From: an uncultured Pelagibacteraceae bacterium
GTDB lineage: Bacteria; Pseudomonadota; Alphaproteobacteria; Pelagibacterales; Pelagibacteraceae
Direction of reading: 5' to 3'
NCBI GenBank assembly: GCA_902619835.1
Contig: CACNFS010000003.1
Coordinates: 23,046-87,045 of the forward strand
Length of the DNA stretch: 64,000 bases
In this document: piece after piece, positions 61,318 to 64,000 of the stretch
How the letters are laid out: the number at the start of each line of letters is the position of its first letter
Numbering within the stretch: position 1 is the stretch's first letter
Translations under genes and position numbers: made by a program
The notes under the pieces: model-generated
What the model saw: only the letters and a program-made list of their open reading frames with translations
The model's database searches: none
Told to the model about the DNA's origin: nothing

Positions 61318-62339
61318 ATTCTTAGTCCAATTCTATGTTCGAACGTTTTTTTGGAAATTTTATTTAAAAATTTTTTATTTTTTAGATACCAAATAATTGT
61401 TTCTTTTATGCCTTTTTCAAAATTTATTTTTGGTTTCCAACTAAGCTTCCTAAATATTTTTTTGTTATCCAAAGCATACCTAAAGTCGTGGCCAGGCCTA
61501 TCTTTTACAAATCGAATTTTAGTTTTTTTCCCGATCCTTATTCTCATAGACTTGCAAATTTTTAGAATTTTTTTCACTAAATCTATATTTCTCATATTTA
61601 CATTTGTTCCGACATTATAACTCTCACCTGACTTACCTTTTAAATATAGCGTGAATAAGGCTCTACAATGGTCTTCAACATGTATCCATTCTCGTGAATT
61701 AAGCCCTTTAGCATAAACAGGTAATTCTTTATTATTAAAAATATTTGAAATCATTTTTGGTATTAACTTTTCAGGAAATTGATAAGGGCCATAATTATTA
61801 CAACAGTTTGATATGACTGCATTTAACTTATATGTTCTAATATAAGATTTTACCAAATGATCTGCACTAGCTTTTGAAGCTGAATATGGCGAACTAGGTT
61901 CGTATCTATGTAATTCATTCGATCTTTGATTTCCTTTAATATCACCGTAAACTTCATCGGTAGAAATATGAATAAGTTTTATATTTAAGTTTTTACGTTT
62001 TAGAAACCTCAAACTTTCAAGCAAGTTGAAAGTTCCATTTATATTAGTTTGGATAAAATTTTTTGGACCATCGATAGACCTATCGACATGAGTTTCTGCA
62101 GCTAAATTAAAAATTGCTTTGGGTTTTAGTTTTTTAAGTAAATTAATTAATTTGTTTTTATTATTTATATCAATTTTAAATAACTTGTAATTTTTCTTGT
62201 TTCTAATTTTATCATCATATTTGTTTGATGCATATGTGAGTTTATCTATATTAATTACAAAAAAATTTTTTTTTATTAAGTAATTTACTAAATTAGTGCC
62301 TATAAAACCTGATCCACCTGTTACAATGATTTTTTTCAT
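61314..62339 (-). CDS. rfbB: dTDP-glucose 4,6-dehydratase
   Basis: A 341-residue extended SDR. Rossmann GGSGFIGTNLVNYL, AAETHVDRSIDGPKNFIQTN near 80-100, STDEVYGDIKGN with catalytic Asp and Glu near 125-135, YSASKASADHLV with the YxxxK near 150-162 and SNCCNNYGPYQFPEKLIPKM. It makes dTDP-4-keto-6-deoxyglucose. With rfbA it supplies dTDP-sugars; the usual RfbC epimerase is not here. Confidence 0.96.
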   Translation of the reverse strand: MKKIIVTGGSGFIGTNLVNYLIKKNFFVINIDKLTYASNKYDDKIRNKKNYKLFKIDINNKNKLINLLKKLKPKAIFNLAAETHVDRSIDGPKNFIQTNINGTFNLLESLRFLKRKNLNIKLIHISTDEVYGDIKGNQRSNELHRYEPSSPYSASKASADHLVKSYIRTYKLNAVISNCCNNYGPYQFPEKLIPKMISNIFNNKELPVYAKGLNSREWIHVEDHCRALFTLYLKGKSGESYNVGTNVNMRNIDLVKKILKICKSMRIRIGKKTKIRFVKDRPGHDFRYALDNKKIFRKLSWKPKINFEKGIKETIIWYLKNKKFLNKISKKTFEHRIGLRI

Positions 62340-62415
62340 ATTCTTTAACGAATTATATGACTAATGTGTTAAATTAGTAAAAGAATTATCTTATAAAATC
62401 AAATATTATTATCAA

Positions 62416-63249
62416 ATGGAATCAAATGAACTTACAGTAGTTATAGTGACATTTAAAAGTGAAGAAAAAATTTTTTCATGCATAAATTCAATTCCAAGCG
62501 AAATAAGGGTTATAGTAGTAGAGAATTCGAACAATATAACATTCAAAGAAGAAATCGAAAAAAAATACTCCAATGTGCAATGTATTCTATCTGGCGACAA
62601 TAAAGGATACGCAGTTGCTAACAACATAGGTTTAAAGAATGTAGAAACAAAATTTGCATTAGTTTTGAATCCGGACACTACTCTTAATAAGGATAGTATC
62701 AGCAGTTTTTTTAAATCTATTAATGAAGTTAATGATTTTTGGTTAATAGGACCATCAAATCATCAATATTTAAATTATGATTTTAAAAATGATCAAATGC
62801 TTGAGGTGGAAAATTTAAAAGGTTTTGCAATTTTCTTTAATTTAAAAAAATTTAATAAAGAATTCTTTGATGAAAATTTTTTTCTCTTTTTTGAGGAAAT
62901 TGATTTATGTAAAACAGTAAGAAAAAAAGGAGGTAAAATTTTTGTTCACAAAAATTTATTAATAAATCATGAAGGTTCTAGTTCGGTGAGAAAAAATAAA
63001 AGATTAGAATTAGAAAAAAATAGAAATTGGCACTGGATGTGGTCTACGTTTTATTTTCACAAAAAATATCGTGGTTTTTTGATAGCACTTTTAATTATTC
63101 TACCAAGTTTTCTATCTTCAATTATCAGAACAATTTTTTACCAGATTTTATTTAATAAAGAAAAAAGAGATATTTATTTTTGTAGAATGAGTGGAATTAT
63201 AAATTCAGTAGCTGGCCGGAAATCTTGGTATAGGCCATCATTAGATTGA
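62416..63249 (+). CDS. Family 2 glycosyltransferase, rhamnosyltransferase-like
   Basis: A 277-residue GT2 enzyme. The GT-A fold starts LTVVIVTFKSEEKIFSCINSI, has SGDNKGYAVANNIGLKN near residue 58-74, the DxD-like VLNPDTTL motif near 88-95, and FFLFFEEIDLCKTVRKKGG near 155-173 (acceptor side). This layout resembles WbbL rhamnosyltransferases. A hydrophobic stretch near 217-240 could anchor it. It faces the rfbB gene head-to-head. Confidence 0.88.
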   Translation: MESNELTVVIVTFKSEEKIFSCINSIPSEIRVIVVENSNNITFKEEIEKKYSNVQCILSGDNKGYAVANNIGLKNVETKFALVLNPDTTLNKDSISSFFKSINEVNDFWLIGPSNHQYLNYDFKNDQMLEVENLKGFAIFFNLKKFNKEFFDENFFLFFEEIDLCKTVRKKGGKIFVHKNLLINHEGSSSVRKNKRLELEKNRNWHWMWSTFYFHKKYRGFLIALLIILPSFLSSIIRTIFYQILFNKEKRDIYFCRMSGIINSVAGRKSWYRPSLD

Positions 63250-63280
63250 TTTCTCAATGTCTAAGAGATAATAATTCTTT

Positions 63281-64000
63281 ATGAAAAGAAAAAACATTAT
63301 CATTACCGGTGGGGCAGGATTTGTTGGGACTAACCTCATTAAATATTTACTTATAAAAACTAATTTTAATTTAATAAGTATAGATGATTATTCTTCTGGC
63401 ACTAAAAAAAATCATATCAATAATAAAAGAGTTAAATACATCAAAGGTAGCACTTTAGATATTTCAAAATTAATTAAAAATCCTAAGCAAGTGAAAACAG
63501 TTTTTCATTTTGGAGAATTTGCAAGAATTTACCAAAGCTTTTCTAAAATGAATCAATGTCTTGCTTCCAATTCAATTGGTTCAAACTCAGTTTTTAACTT
63601 CTGCCTAAAAAATAAGATTAAATTAATTTATTCAGCAACTTCTGCTTCACTAGGAAATATGGGTAGAGATAAAAATCTCTCGCCATATGCTTTTTCTAAA
63701 GCAAAAAATTTAGAATTATTAGAAAACCTAAAAAAATGGTTTAAATTTAAATATGAAGTAATTTATTTTTATAATGTTTACGGCCCACATCAAATTTGTA
63801 AGGGCTCTATGTCAACAGTTATCGGTATTTTTGAAGATCACTATAAAAGAAAAAAGGCCTTGCCAGTTGTTAGGCCAGGAACCCAATCGAGAAGATTTAC
63901 ACATATTGATGATACAATTAAAGTTTGTTATCTGGCATGGAAAAAAAATTTGTGCAGGCATTACAGTATTTCAAATAAAAAATCTTATACAATTATAGAA
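63281..64000 (+). CDS. NAD-dependent epimerase/dehydratase (partial, C-terminus beyond window)
   Basis: A 240-residue partial frame from ATG 63281 to the window end, with no stop. It starts KRKNIIITGGAGFVGTNLIKYL (Rossmann), then HFGEFARIYQSF, TSASLGNMGRDKNLSPYAFSKAKNLELL (Ser and Tyr-x-x-x-Lys) and FYNVYGPHQ. This is a sugar-nucleotide epimerase/dehydratase (UDP-glucose 4-epimerase or similar group). It begins 31 bases after the GT2 stop. Substrate unknown. Confidence 0.85.
   Translation, partial: MKRKNIIITGGAGFVGTNLIKYLLIKTNFNLISIDDYSSGTKKNHINNKRVKYIKGSTLDISKLIKNPKQVKTVFHFGEFARIYQSFSKMNQCLASNSIGSNSVFNFCLKNKIKLIYSATSASLGNMGRDKNLSPYAFSKAKNLELLENLKKWFKFKYEVIYFYNVYGPHQICKGSMSTVIGIFEDHYKRKKALPVVRPGTQSRRFTHIDDTIKVCYLAWKKNLCRHYSISNKKSYTIIE

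Noticed and set aside
1..64000. CRISPR arrays, prophage, insertion sequences, integrases
   Set aside because: No repeated spacer-like units, transposase or integrase motifs were seen on either strand; the longest repeats are short and local.
55022..64000. A duplicated tRNA 3' end marking the far side of an integrated island
   Set aside because: No second copy of the tRNA-Met T-arm/CCA sequence was seen to the right within the window, so the island's boundary cannot be shown.

Overview
The window looks like a piece of chromosome from a SAR11 (Pelagibacterales) marine alphaproteobacterium. It is strongly A+T rich, nearly every gene touches or overlaps the next, most genes lack a clear Shine-Dalgarno site, and a tandem glycine riboswitch precedes gcvT, as is known for SAR11. 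I see no transposases, prophage genes, CRISPR arrays or rRNA. Family assignments rest on motifs and remembered family features, not on database searches.

Layout. 1-6023: a clipped cytochrome b561 gene, a DUF411 protein, a cytochrome c' and a LysE exporter, then acnA-prpD. 6024-9839: a FAD oxidoreductase and TerC (minus), then a MATE pump and a DMT permease (plus). 9836-14405: the glycine riboswitch and the glycine cleavage operon gcvT-gcvH-gcvP. 14415-30685: a long block resembling the photo-oxidative/singlet-oxygen genes of other proteobacteria: FAD amine oxidase, DUF1365, Cfa-type methyltransferase, DUF3833 lipoprotein, Fe-SOD, SDR, TspO, MsrA, two photolyase-family proteins, DUF2256, a DCC thiol protein, folE and acuI. 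30704-36034: LysR, RseP, HU and two ammonium transporters, the second with an apparent one-base frameshift in its signal peptide. 36032-44888: single housekeeping genes (RecX, CysQ, MnmA, cystathionine lyase, MFS) and a structured RNA candidate after mnmA. 44871-45005: a cluster of DnaA-box-like sites beside an AT-rich stretch, a possible replication origin. 45028-49731: a CADD/TenA-like protein, two TauE permeases, an M23 peptidase, a second TerC and an enoyl-CoA hydratase.

49818-52497 is an unusual operon of eight small proteins (two GYD, one DUF1330, one monooxygenase-like, two unassigned soluble, one membrane, one secreted), several with strong ribosome-binding sites. 53254-55021 holds an omega-amino-acid aminotransferase, a small membrane protein and tRNA-Met. 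55037-64000 looks like the start of a variable island: a DNA methyltransferase with a candidate restriction enzyme, then surface-polysaccharide genes (DegT aminotransferase, RmlD-like, methyltransferase, DUF4422-like transferase, rfbA, rfbB, GT2, and an epimerase cut by the window end).

How the parts fit: glycine, propionate-type acids and amines feed central carbon through gcvTHP, acnA/prpD, AcuI and the aminotransferase; ammonium enters through the two Amt proteins; and the central block protects a sunlit-surface cell against UV and reactive oxygen. The best candidates for something new are the small-protein operon, the possible origin, the photolyase with reversed domain order, and several very small genes (21754-21918, 24295-24423, 39116-39259, 40024-40197, 42319-42402).
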